Part shown: positions 26,336 to 34,526 of the stretch, one piece after another | How the letters are laid out: each line of letters begins with the position of its first letter | Position numbering within the stretch: the first letter of the stretch is position 1 | Assembly: GCA_937924505.1 (NCBI GenBank) | Contig: CALDSR010000030.1 | Coordinates: forward strand, 1-61,253 | DNA length: 61,253 nucleotides | From: an uncultured Granulosicoccus sp. | GTDB taxonomy: Bacteria; Pseudomonadota; Gammaproteobacteria; Granulosicoccales; Granulosicoccaceae | Direction of reading: 5' to 3' | Position numbers and translations under genes: made by a program | The notes under the pieces: generated by a model | Database searches by the model: none | Told to the model about the DNA's origin: nothing | Seen by the model: the letters and a program-made list of their open reading frames with translations, nothing else

Positions 26336-27217
26336 TTAATTGATTTGCTGCCAGGCTGTATAAACCTTTGATCCGCTTTGCCGCTTCAGACGCAGTGCCA
26401 CGATCGACAGCGAGATCGCCGACAGCGTGGGATCGACGCGAACCAGTTCGCCACGTTCGATCGCTTCTCGTGCCAAGGACAGAGGTACCCATGCCAGGCC
26501 CAGGCCTGCCACCGAAAACTGTAGAGCGGCGGTAGTCAAAGCCGTTTCTGCAACCCAATGTACCTGTACCGACGCATTAATGGACGCGTTTAGCGCGCGC
26601 ATGATCACCGGTCCAAGAAATACATCGCCTGGATAGGCCACAATGCGCAAGATGCCTGCATCGAGTTCCTGTTGGAACACATCGCGTTGTTGTCTGGCGA
26701 CAACTGGAACGAGTGGTTCCCTTGCCAGCAGTTTGCTTTCGACGAATTGATCCTGCTGAGCTGCTATCTCGTCGTCGAGCTGATAGACCAATGCGATGTC
26801 CGCTTTACGTGTGAACAACATCGCGTGGCATTCATCTCTATTGGCTGATCGTAATCGGATACGAACGGTCATCTCGTCGGTTATGGACCGAACCAGTTGC
26901 GGTGCGATGGTGGTGCTGATGGCATGCTGGCTGACCAATACCAGCTCTTCGAGCTGACTGTTACTGCGATGCAAAGCGCTTTTCAAACTGCGCAGTGACT
27001 GGGCTAGCTCACGCAGTACAGGCTCATGCTCGATAACGTGTGCGTGCAATCGTATGGGTTTGCGCGAACGATCGAACAGCTCGGCACCGATGGCGGCTTC
27101 AATGGCACGAATGCGTCGTGAGAAAGCGGGTTGGGTCAGGAAGCGGTGCCGAGCCGCTTCGCTGAGCGAGCCGGTATCAATGACAGCGAGAAGATCATCG
27201 AGCCATTCGAGTTTCAT
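26336..27217 (-). CDS. cuyR: LysR-type regulator of cuyA (CuyR-like)
   Basis: This 293-residue DNA-binding regulator has a winged helix-turn-helix at about 16-45 (TGSLSEAARHRFLTQPAFSRRI). The usual effector-binding domain follows from about 90. It is divergent from the cysteate sulfo-lyase gene, and the shared gap holds a perfect 9-base dyad with the T-N11-A form of LysR sites 14 bp ahead of its own start. This matches the cuyR-cuyA pairing known from marine Rhodobacterales, where the regulator responds to cysteate. The name rests on context; the protein alone shows only LysR membership. Confidence 0.88.
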   Translation of the reverse strand: MKLEWLDDLLAVIDTGSLSEAARHRFLTQPAFSRRIRAIEAAIGAELFDRSRKPIRLHAHVIEHEPVLRELAQSLRSLKSALHRSNSQLEELVLVSQHAISTTIAPQLVRSITDEMTVRIRLRSANRDECHAMLFTRKADIALVYQLDDEIAAQQDQFVESKLLAREPLVPVVARQQRDVFQQELDAGILRIVAYPGDVFLGPVIMRALNASINASVQVHWVAETALTTAALQFSVAGLGLAWVPLSLAREAIERGELVRVDPTLSAISLSIVALRLKRQSGSKVYTAWQQIN

Positions 27218-27230
27218 GCTGTCTCTCGCC

Positions 27231-27253
27231 TAATATGCAATTTGTGCATATTA
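27231..27253. promoter_or_regulatory. LysR-type operator between cuyR and cuyA
   Basis: TAATATGCA (27231-27239) and TGCATATTA (27245-27253) are perfect reverse complements around ATTTG. The inner ATGCA-N5-TGCAT fits the T-N11-A rule for LysR-family binding sites. It lies 14 bp from the regulator start and 75 bp from the cuyA start, the normal arrangement for autoregulation and activation of the divergent gene. Confidence 0.8.
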
Positions 27254-27328
27254 TGACCAGTAAATGGCATTTGCTAAAGGGCATTTTTCGCCGTATTTTG
27301 CTAATTTGGAACCTAATAAGGCGCTTTC

Positions 27329-28342
27329 ATGCATCTTTCTCGTTTTCCGCGTGTTCACCTTGCGCATTTGCCGACACCGCTGGAAAGGCTGGATCGATTG
27401 AGCCACGAGCTGGGCGGTCCGGAAATCTGGATCAAGCGTGATGATTGCACCGGCCTTTCAACCGGTGGCAACAAGACGCGAAAACTTGAATTCCTAATGG
27501 CGGAAGCGCAGGCCGAAGGCGCGACCTGTGTGATGACGCAAGGCGCAACGCAATCCAACCATGCGAGACAAACGGCGGCCTTTGCGGCAAAGTTAGGGAT
27601 GGATTGCCATCTGTTGCTCGAGGACCGAACCGGTTATGAGGACGCCAATTATCGGTATAACGGCAATGTGCTCCTCGATCATTTGCATGGCGCCAGTAGC
27701 GAGATGCGCGAAGCGGGCCTCGACATGAATGCTGAGATGGAAAAGGTTGCCGCAGAGCGACGCGCCAGTGGTCAGTCGGTCTACACCATCCCGGGAGGCG
27801 GTTCCAATCCGGTCGGCGCATTGGGTTACGTTAACTGTGCGATGGAGCTTGTCAATCAGGCGAATGATCGGTCGCTGCGTATTGATCATCTTGTGCATGC
27901 GACAGGAAGTGCAGGTACACAGGCGGGTTTGGTTGTTGGGCTGCGAGCCATGAATGCAGGCATTCCGCTACTGGGCATTGGCGTGCGAGCGCCGCGTGAT
28001 GTGCAAGAAGGCAATGTTTTCAAACTTGCGGAGGCCACCGCTGAACTGTTGGGTTGCCCAGGAGTGGTAGTACGAAGCGATGTTGTGGCGAATACGGATT
28101 ATGTTGGAGAAGGATATGGCATACCGGCGCCGAGCACGCTTGAGGCAATAGCTCTGTTTGCGCAGCTCGAAAGTATCTTGCTCGACCCGGTTTATTCGGG
28201 TAAGGGCGCAGCAGGACTGATCGACCTGATTCGTCAAGGACGGTTCGTCAAAGGGGAGCGTGTCGTGTTCCTGCACACAGGTGGCTCAGCGGCTCTTTTT
28301 GGTTATGGCAACTGTTTTACCGATAATTTGCAACAAGGCTAG
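27329..28342 (+). CDS. cuyA: L-cysteate sulfo-lyase (PLP enzyme)
   Basis: This 337-residue PLP-dependent lyase splits L-cysteate to pyruvate, ammonia and sulfite, or D-cysteine in its close relatives. It carries [20 protein letters not shown] (35-54), where Lys49 is the expected PLP lysine, [34 protein letters not shown] and [15 protein letters not shown]. Almost every block follows the Ruegeria pomeroyi CuyA sequence as I remember it, from the MHL-RFPR start to the FLHTGG end, which favours cysteate over D-cysteine. The divergent LysR gene and its dyad support this. A betaine-type ABC importer follows after 141 bp. No sulfite oxidase or exporter lies in the window. Confidence 0.87.
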   Translation: MHLSRFPRVHLAHLPTPLERLDRLSHELGGPEIWIKRDDCTGLSTGGNKTRKLEFLMAEAQAEGATCVMTQGATQSNHARQTAAFAAKLGMDCHLLLEDRTGYEDANYRYNGNVLLDHLHGASSEMREAGLDMNAEMEKVAAERRASGQSVYTIPGGGSNPVGALGYVNCAMELVNQANDRSLRIDHLVHATGSAGTQAGLVVGLRAMNAGIPLLGIGVRAPRDVQEGNVFKLAEATAELLGCPGVVVRSDVVANTDYVGEGYGIPAPSTLEAIALFAQLESILLDPVYSGKGAAGLIDLIRQGRFVKGERVVFLHTGGSAALFGYGNCFTDNLQQG

Positions 28343-28483
28343 ACAAAGGTGACTTGATTTAGCATTGATGCAAGTGTTATCAATGTAGATATAGGAAGTA
28401 GAGTGTAGGTACTCGTCATCCAGTTTTTCCATAAGCTTGGTGGCAATTCGCGGCATTGATTCTCATCAAGGGGAGACTTGAAA

Positions 28484-29449
28484 TTGAAAAAGCTAAATTT
28501 TAAACCGGTGGTATTTGCATCCGCCATGATGGTGGGTAGCGGCAGTGCAATGGCTGCTGAAAGTGTCAATATTGGTGCGCCGGCGTGGACAGGTGCTCAA
28601 GCAATCGCTCATCTGATACAGGAGATTGTTGTTACGCGTATTGGTGGTACGGCTGAACTAGTGCCCGGTAATAATGCGGCAATATTTCAGGCGATGGATC
28701 AGGGCAAGGGTGATATCGATGTGCACCCGGACGTTTGGTTGCCGAACCAACAAACCTTTACCGACAAGTACGTCGATGGTGCAGGTACGGTTGCGCTCAG
28801 CAGCAACTACTATGAAGGCAAGCAAAGCTTCTGTGTGTCAAAAGCATTTTCTGAAGCCAATAATGTCACGTCCATTTTTGATCTTGCTCGCCCCGAGATT
28901 GCCAAATTGATGGACAGCGATGGTAACGGTAAAGGTGAGATCTGGATCGGTGCGCCCGGTTGGGCGTCTGCCAACGTCAATGAGGTCAAGGTACGTGATT
29001 ATGGTTTGATGCCGTTCATGGAGCCGATTCGTGCCGATCAAGCGGTAATGACTGCGCGTGTCGGCGATTCGGTCAAGAAGAACGAAGGCTATGCTTTCTA
29101 TTGTTATTCACCGCATGCCATCTGGTTCCAGCATGACATTGTCCGTCTTGAAGAGCCTGCGTTTGACCCTGAAAAGTACATCGCCTTGCAACCATCCGAT
29201 GATCCTGATTGGTTCAAGAAATCTAAAGTCATGACCGAGGACGCACTGAAGAAAGTCCAAATTGCCTATTCAAAGTCATTGGCGGAGCGTTCCCCGGCTA
29301 TTGCGGATCTGTTGGCAAACATCGCGCTTGATGGCGATGTTGTCAGTAGTTTTGCCTTTGAGATCGAAGGTGGAAAAGATCCGGCCGATGTGGCCAAGGA
29401 ATGGGTCGCAGCCAATTCGGATCGCGTTGATTCATGGCTCGGTTTGTAG
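28484..29449 (+). CDS. ABC importer substrate-binding protein (ProX/OpuAC type)
   Basis: This periplasmic receptor has 321 residues. I choose the TTG at 28484 because GGGAG at 28471-28475 lies 8 bases ahead; the TTG at 28478 would be only 2 away. The signal peptide ends GSAMAAE (about 20-26). The OpuAC fold is clear: NIGAPAWTGA (29-38), DVHPDVWLPN (79-88), DSDGNGKGEIWIGAPGW (144-160). Trp85, Trp160 and Tyr208 or Trp214 align by eye with the aromatic cage of ProX (Trp65, Trp140, Trp188), suggesting a quaternary amine or betaine-like ligand. Being next to cuyA, a sulfonate or sulfobetaine is also possible. A long hairpin separates it from its ATPase gene. Confidence 0.85.
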   Translation: MKKLNFKPVVFASAMMVGSGSAMAAESVNIGAPAWTGAQAIAHLIQEIVVTRIGGTAELVPGNNAAIFQAMDQGKGDIDVHPDVWLPNQQTFTDKYVDGAGTVALSSNYYEGKQSFCVSKAFSEANNVTSIFDLARPEIAKLMDSDGNGKGEIWIGAPGWASANVNEVKVRDYGLMPFMEPIRADQAVMTARVGDSVKKNEGYAFYCYSPHAIWFQHDIVRLEEPAFDPEKYIALQPSDDPDWFKKSKVMTEDALKKVQIAYSKSLAERSPAIADLLANIALDGDVVSSFAFEIEGGKDPADVAKEWVAANSDRVDSWLGL

Positions 29450-29481
29450 GGTTGCTGGTTTAAGTCAGTTATTTGTTGTTA

Positions 29482-29562
29482 CACGTGGCATCAGGACCTT
29501 CGAAAGCTTGCCCGAGCGGTATGCTGAAAAACTCCTTCGGAGAAGCGTCCTGATGCCACGTG
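29482..29562. repeat. Long perfect inverted repeat in the ABC operon
   Basis: Arms CACGTGGCATCAGGAC (29482-29497) and GTCCTGATGCCACGTG (29547-29562) match perfectly over 16 bases. CTTC/GAAG extends the stem past a one-base bulge. The loop is about 40 bases and includes a small CTCC-TTC-GGAG hairpin (29532-29542). It lies 32 bp after the receptor gene and 31 bp before the ATPase gene. It could be an mRNA hairpin that protects or limits the upstream message, or a small mobile repeat. Confidence 0.8.
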
Positions 29563-29593
29563 CCCAACCGCCCAAGAGACGTGTCAAATTCGC

Positions 29594-30658
29594 ATGAGCG
29601 TGAGTGTGAGTGAATCCGCCGCCATTGCCCTCAAGGATGTTTGGAAGATCTTTGGCGACAAGGCTGACGTTGCCTTGGCCGATATCAGAGCCACGGGTAT
29701 TGGAAAATCTGAAGTACTGGAAAAATACAACTGCGTTGTTGGTGTTGCTGACGTCAGTTTTGATGTACAGCCTGGCGAAATTTTCTGTGTGATGGGTTTG
29801 TCTGGCAGCGGCAAATCAACGTTAGTCCGGCACATCAACCGATTGCTTGAGCCAACTGCAGGTTCCATCATGGTTAATGGTGCTGATGTGATGGCGCTGA
29901 GCGCTCAAGCGTTGCGACGTTATCGCAATGAACACATCGCGATGGTGTTTCAGAATTTCGCATTGATGCCACATCGCTCGGTGCTTGACAATATTGCCAT
30001 GCCGCTGGAAATTCGTGACATCCCCAAGAACAAGCGTCTTGAAATTGCGCAAAGAAATCTCTCGATGGTTGAGCTTGATGGCTGGGGCAACAAGTTTGCC
30101 CATGAGCTATCCGGTGGCATGCAACAACGAGTGGGCCTGGCGCGTGCACTCGCTGCCGATCCCGAGATTTTGCTGATGGATGAGCCTTTCAGTGCACTTG
30201 ATCCATTGATCAGGCGGCAACTGCAGGATGAGTTCATGAAGCTGTCATCAGTCATGCAAAAGACGACTGTGTTCATTACACATGATCTTGATGAGGCAGT
30301 CAGAATTGGTGACCGCATTGCGATCATGCGAGACGGGCGGGTGGTACAGATAGGTACACCGGAGGAAATCGTCATGCACCCGGCAGACGATTATGTATCC
30401 GAATTTGTCGCTGGTATTTCAAGGCTTAAGGTCGTGCGGGCGCATGCGGTCATGCAAACGGTCGAGGATGGCGCCGAGACGATGCTTCGTGATGATGCGC
30501 CAAGCTTTGCTCCGGATGACAACTTGTCTGTTCTGATCACGGCTGCTATTGATTATGAGGGCGCTCTTCGCGTGGTAGATGCGTCTGGCAAAACAGTGGG
30601 TTGTATCAACCGAACTAATTTGTTGAGGACGGTTATCGAAGGAACAGAAACCTCATGA
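29594..30658 (+). CDS. ABC importer ATPase with CBS region (ProV type)
   Basis: This 354-residue ATPase energises the betaine-type importer at the inner membrane. Visible motifs are Walker A GLSGSGKST at 68-76, Q-loop VFQ at 118-120, signature LSGGMQQR at 172-179, Walker B LLMDEP at 193-198 and switch His230 (THDLDEA). After about 265 a short CBS-like regulatory tail follows, shorter than in E. coli ProV; in that family it senses ionic strength. The residue 20-50 region has the GIGKSEVLEKYNCVVGV insert often seen in marine ProV proteins. Its stop overlaps the permease start by 4 bases. Confidence 0.92.
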   Translation: MSVSVSESAAIALKDVWKIFGDKADVALADIRATGIGKSEVLEKYNCVVGVADVSFDVQPGEIFCVMGLSGSGKSTLVRHINRLLEPTAGSIMVNGADVMALSAQALRRYRNEHIAMVFQNFALMPHRSVLDNIAMPLEIRDIPKNKRLEIAQRNLSMVELDGWGNKFAHELSGGMQQRVGLARALAADPEILLMDEPFSALDPLIRRQLQDEFMKLSSVMQKTTVFITHDLDEAVRIGDRIAIMRDGRVVQIGTPEEIVMHPADDYVSEFVAGISRLKVVRAHAVMQTVEDGAETMLRDDAPSFAPDDNLSVLITAAIDYEGALRVVDASGKTVGCINRTNLLRTVIEGTETS

Positions 30659-32202
30659 GTCGTGATCAAAACGCCCTGAGTACTGCTGGCGATTCAATTG
30701 AAGCCATTGATTCAGTGGAAAGGGCGGATACCAGGAGTCTGATTGGCGAGTTTGTCGAAACGAATCCGGATTACTACACGCGGAAGTTCAAGATTATCGG
30801 TGAAAAAACCGGTTTCGCGTGGACATTCAACTGGGCCGCAGCGCTGCTTGGCCCTGTCTGGTTCGGCATGCGAAGTCTATGGAAGTGGGGCTTGCCGTTT
30901 GTCATGCTCGAAATGTTTGCCTATATCCAGATTGCGCGCGGTTGGTTTGGCGATCTTGGCGCTGATGCACTGGATCGCATTGCACAGATTCAGGGTACCT
31001 TGGCGTTTCGCAAAGAGCAGCTGGCGGCCGCGATTGAAAAGAAAGCGGACAATGTACCTGTGTTTGAAAGAGCCATTGCTTCACTCGAGCAGGCTATTAC
31101 CGATATCCAGGCAGAGGCCACAGCCGCTCAGGCCGCAGGTGTATCAATAGCACTTGCCGGGCTTGCCATGTTGATAGTCGTGAAGCTGCTGCAAGGCTTT
31201 GTTGCCAACTCGGTTTTTGAAAAACGCTATTTCAACTGGCTATCGGATAAAAGCCTGCCTTCCGGTCTCAACACTTCACGTACGTTCGCAAGTGCGGGTT
31301 TTGTTTTTCTGACCATCGTGGTCAGTGTTATCCATTACGCGTTTCCGGCAAAGTACAACTTTCTTGCACAATTTCCAACAACCAGTTCCATCCGTTTGAC
31401 TGCTATCAGTTGGGTAGAACGATTCTTTGGCTGGATGACAGAAAAAGGTGATTGGTTATTTACCCTGATCACCCGCGGTATTCGGTGGGTGCTCGACAAC
31501 CTAGAATTGATATTTGTAGATACACCGTGGATTGTTATAGCAAGCTTTATCATATTGCTGACCGCTTTGTCGGCAGGCAGGCGGGCTGCAATATTTTCTG
31601 GTGCTTTTCTCGCCTATATGGGCTTTCTCGGTTTTTGGGAAAAGGCCATGACGACACTTGCTCTTTTGGGCACGGCAGCTGTGCTGAGCATCATCATTGG
31701 TATTCCGCTTGGCATGTTTTGCGCGCGCCGGCCACGGATATATTCCGTCATTCGCCCGATCATGGATTTCATGCAAACGATGCCGGCGTTTGTCTTCATG
31801 ATTCCGGTCATTGCATTTTTTGGCACCGGAAAGCCCGCCGCGGTTGTAACAACAATGATCTTTGGTGGTACGCCGGTTGTTCGTCTGACTGTACTCGGCC
31901 TGCGCGGGGTGCCAGAGTCGATTCGGGAGGCCGCTATCGCCTATGGCGCCTCGAAGTGGTACTTGCTGCGAAAGGTAGACCTGCCGCTGGCCGCACCGTC
32001 AATTCTTGCTGGTATCAATCAAACCATCATGCTGAGTCTGGCGATGGTGGTCGTTGCCTCTCTGATTGGAGCCAAGGGGTTGGGCGAGGATGTGCTCGAA
32101 GCCCTGCAATATGCCAGTGTGGGTCAAGGTATACTGGCGGGATTCGCCATATTGTTCTGTGCCTTGATTCTTGATCGAGTTGTGCAGGGTAAAAGAAGTT
32201 GA
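30655..32202 (+). CDS. ABC importer permease (ProW type) with long N-terminal domain
   Basis: This 515-residue inner-membrane permease has its ProW-type domain in the C-terminal half, with FMQTMPAFVFMIPVIAFF and the ATPase-contact EAA-like loop SIREAAIAYGASKWYLLRKVDLPLAAPSI. The first 300 residues are extra. Residues about 50-80 (TGFAWTFNWAAALLGPVWFGM) look like the FNWAAFFFGPFW motif of DUF2628, then comes a heptad-rich stretch at about 115-160 that may be a coiled coil, then more membrane segments. The extension may sense membrane or osmotic state. The start overlaps the ATPase stop (ATGA), so the two are translationally coupled. Confidence 0.9.
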   Translation: MSRDQNALSTAGDSIEAIDSVERADTRSLIGEFVETNPDYYTRKFKIIGEKTGFAWTFNWAAALLGPVWFGMRSLWKWGLPFVMLEMFAYIQIARGWFGDLGADALDRIAQIQGTLAFRKEQLAAAIEKKADNVPVFERAIASLEQAITDIQAEATAAQAAGVSIALAGLAMLIVVKLLQGFVANSVFEKRYFNWLSDKSLPSGLNTSRTFASAGFVFLTIVVSVIHYAFPAKYNFLAQFPTTSSIRLTAISWVERFFGWMTEKGDWLFTLITRGIRWVLDNLELIFVDTPWIVIASFIILLTALSAGRRAAIFSGAFLAYMGFLGFWEKAMTTLALLGTAAVLSIIIGIPLGMFCARRPRIYSVIRPIMDFMQTMPAFVFMIPVIAFFGTGKPAAVVTTMIFGGTPVVRLTVLGLRGVPESIREAAIAYGASKWYLLRKVDLPLAAPSILAGINQTIMLSLAMVVVASLIGAKGLGEDVLEALQYASVGQGILAGFAILFCALILDRVVQGKRS

Positions 32203-32205
32203 TTA

Positions 32206-33522
32206 ATGCATGTAGTCTCAACGCCGTCATCCGATGCTGCCAATTCATTGTCAAAGGCGGTAACCTCGTTTATATACCGTAAGCCTGACACGGCAAACCA
32301 TCTACACAAAGCGCTCGAACACGATCCGCAATTCGCACTCGCGCATGCGGTCTCGGGTCTCATGTTGTTCGGGGCCCGTTCCGTGTCGCTGACAAGCCTG
32401 GCACACGAGGCTTTATTAAAAGCGCAACAACATCGGGGTGGCGTCAATCGGCGCGAGTTTCTCTATATTGAAGCATTGGAACTCGTCTTGTCGGGACAGT
32501 TAAAAGCTGCGGTCAGAGTATATGAGGCCATTCTTGAGACACATCCCACCGATGCCTTGGCGTTGGCTCTGGCGCAGAGCGAATTGTTCTGGTTAGGTGA
32601 TATGCATTGGTCTGCGCGCATCTCGTCCAGCGTCGATAAATACTGGACTCCCGACGTGCCAGGCTATACGGCTTATCTGGCCATCCGGGCATTTGATCTT
32701 GAGGAACTTAATCAGTTCAGTGAAGCAGAGCGCGTGGCTCGTGAAGCAGTAGAGCTTGATCCTGGGAATATCTGGGGCACACATGCTATTGCGCATATCA
32801 TGTTGATGCTGAATCGCATTGATGAGGGAAGTGCCTGGATGCGTGAGCGTCAGCATCTCTGGACGTCGGCCAATCAGATGCAGTTTCATCTGGCCTGGCA
32901 TCAGTGCCTGTTTCTTCTCGAGCAGAATGCGCAGGACGAAATCCTCGATATCTACGACAAGCGTGTGCGAAATCGACAACATGCCTTGTGTGAGGCCTTG
33001 CCTGATCTGTACATTGATATACAAAATGGTGCGAGCTTGTTATGGCGACTGGAGCAGCGTGGCGTGAATGTTGGCAATCGTTGGGAAGAACTCGCCGAGG
33101 TCATGACGCCAAGAATTGATGATATGAGTAATCCGTTTACCAGTGCGCACACCGCATTGGTATTGACCGCTACAGGGCAGCATGATGATTGCCAGAGACT
33201 ACTTGATTCAATGCGTTCATTTTCACAGGATGCGTCGCATGATCTGGCCTCGCGTTATGCAGACGCCGCGATTCCCTGTGCCCAAGCGGTCATGGCCCAC
33301 AGACGTGGTGATCATGCTGAGGTTGTCAGGCATCTTGCGCCAGCGCGAACTGCACTGTGGCAGATGGGTGGAAGTCATGCGCAGCAGGACATATTCCATC
33401 AGCTACTGGCCGATTCGGCAAGCAAACTGGGCGATCAGAAACTGCTCGTGAGCTTGCTTCGGGAGGTCGAGCAAATCGGTTTTACAGCGCCGATCGACCG
33501 CGCAGGTTATCAACACGGCTGA
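32206..33522 (+). CDS. TPR protein, TTC38-like
   Basis: This 438-residue soluble protein is built from tetratricopeptide-like helix pairs, seen clearly at about 28-60 (NHLHKALEHDPQFALAHAVSG) and 170-220. The second includes AREAVELDPGNIWGTHAIAHIMLMLNRIDEGSAWM. That segment and the following QMQFHLAWHQCLFLLE are hallmarks of the TTC38 family, whose reaction or partner is unknown. It starts 3 bp after the importer permease stop, so it belongs to the same operon. Such a link between an osmolyte-type importer and a TTC38 protein suggests a role in using the imported compound. No signal peptide or transmembrane helix. Confidence 0.8.
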   Translation: MHVVSTPSSDAANSLSKAVTSFIYRKPDTANHLHKALEHDPQFALAHAVSGLMLFGARSVSLTSLAHEALLKAQQHRGGVNRREFLYIEALELVLSGQLKAAVRVYEAILETHPTDALALALAQSELFWLGDMHWSARISSSVDKYWTPDVPGYTAYLAIRAFDLEELNQFSEAERVAREAVELDPGNIWGTHAIAHIMLMLNRIDEGSAWMRERQHLWTSANQMQFHLAWHQCLFLLEQNAQDEILDIYDKRVRNRQHALCEALPDLYIDIQNGASLLWRLEQRGVNVGNRWEELAEVMTPRIDDMSNPFTSAHTALVLTATGQHDDCQRLLDSMRSFSQDASHDLASRYADAAIPCAQAVMAHRRGDHAEVVRHLAPARTALWQMGGSHAQQDIFHQLLADSASKLGDQKLLVSLLREVEQIGFTAPIDRAGYQHG

Positions 33523-33536
33523 CACCTGCGCTTGTT

Positions 33537-34526
33537 TTAAACGGGTACGGCGACCATCGCCATGAAGTCGCCGATTTTTACCAGTCCCGGAAAGTGTCTG
33601 CCACAAAGAATACCGCTGCGTTTGGCGTGATAAACCACAGGTTCCTCTCCATTGCGCTCGCATGACCAGACCCGTGCAATAGTGTCTCCTTTGGTGACTG
33701 GCTGACCCAGATCGATAAGCGGTTCGAACATCCCTGCATGTTCAGAAAATACAAAGCAATCACCGTCCGGCATGTCGAGATTGGTGGTCGGTGCTGTCTC
33801 AGAATCGCCTTTGAGAATGCCGGCGTGGATAAGTAGATTTCTGATGCCTTTTCTGGCAATAGCAACTGTTTTCGCTGTTGCTGATCCGCCACCGCCGAGT
33901 TCGGTTGAAACAAATACCTTGCCTTGATTTTCAACTGCGGTGTCGTACATGCCGACATTGTCAATTTCTAAAAGCTTTACAGAGTATGGCGCATTGAAGG
34001 CTTGTACGGCTGCCATGCAAGCTTGTTCCTGTTGCTTGTTTTCAAGCACATGAGAGGCAGCAAACGGCACGAAATCCAATGTCTTGCCGCCTGAGTGAAA
34101 GTCCAGAACGATATCTGCCATCGGGATAAGCCTTCGCTCGAAATAGTCAGCGATTTTTTCGGTTACCGAACCATCGGGTCGCCCCGGGAAGCTTCGGTTT
34201 AAATTGCCCTTGTCGATCGGTGATGTACGCGTGCCCGCTCTGAATGCTGGATAATTGAATGCCGGGATAATGATGACTGTTCCCGAGATGTTGTCTGGCG
34301 ACAGTGTTAATGCAAGCTCGTGTAAGGCTATCGGACCCTCATACTCATCACCATGATTAGCACCGGTCAATAATGCCGTCGGTCCAGCACCTCGCCGAAT
34401 CACGCTGATCGGAATCATGACGCTGCCCCAGGCTGAGTCATCCCGGCTATAGGGGAGTTGCAGAAAGCCGTGATGTCGGCCATCCTGATCGAACGGGATC
34501 GTGGCAGTAATCGGATTCGGCTTCAT
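33537..34526 (-). CDS. doeB: N-acetyl-diaminobutyrate deacetylase (ectoine breakdown)
   Basis: This 329-residue zinc deacylase belongs to the aspartoacylase/succinylglutamate desuccinylase family. It removes acetate from N-alpha-acetyl-L-2,4-diaminobutyrate, the second step of ectoine breakdown. Zinc-site motifs are GANHGDEYEG (His58, Glu61) and LDFHSGG (His144). KGNLNRSFPG (106-115) contains the substrate-binding Asn-Arg pair, and the catalytic Glu lies in STELGGGG near 228. A lipoyl-like C-terminal beta domain (from about 255) is usual for DoeB. It follows doeA directly with no gap, which supports the assignment over generic deacylases. Confidence 0.9.
   Translation of the reverse strand: MKPNPITATIPFDQDGRHHGFLQLPYSRDDSAWGSVMIPISVIRRGAGPTALLTGANHGDEYEGPIALHELALTLSPDNISGTVIIIPAFNYPAFRAGTRTSPIDKGNLNRSFPGRPDGSVTEKIADYFERRLIPMADIVLDFHSGGKTLDFVPFAASHVLENKQQEQACMAAVQAFNAPYSVKLLEIDNVGMYDTAVENQGKVFVSTELGGGGSATAKTVAIARKGIRNLLIHAGILKGDSETAPTTNLDMPDGDCFVFSEHAGMFEPLIDLGQPVTKGDTIARVWSCERNGEEPVVYHAKRSGILCGRHFPGLVKIGDFMAMVAVPV

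Noticed and set aside
27329..28342. D-cysteine desulfhydrase or ACC deaminase as primary name
   Set aside because: Both share the fold, but sequence blocks follow CuyA and a divergent LysR gene with a dyad is present; kept as an alternative only.
29505..29545. tRNA-like segment (GCCCGAGCGGT) inside the hairpin loop
   Set aside because: It resembles the D-arm of a tRNA-Leu/Ser but no T-arm sequence, anticodon stem or acceptor pairing is present; it is only part of the hairpin loop.
27329..33522. A defence or anti-phage system in the ABC/TPR region
   Set aside because: All genes are metabolic transport and enzyme types; no nuclease, toxin or sensor NTPase was seen here or elsewhere before the RHS gene.
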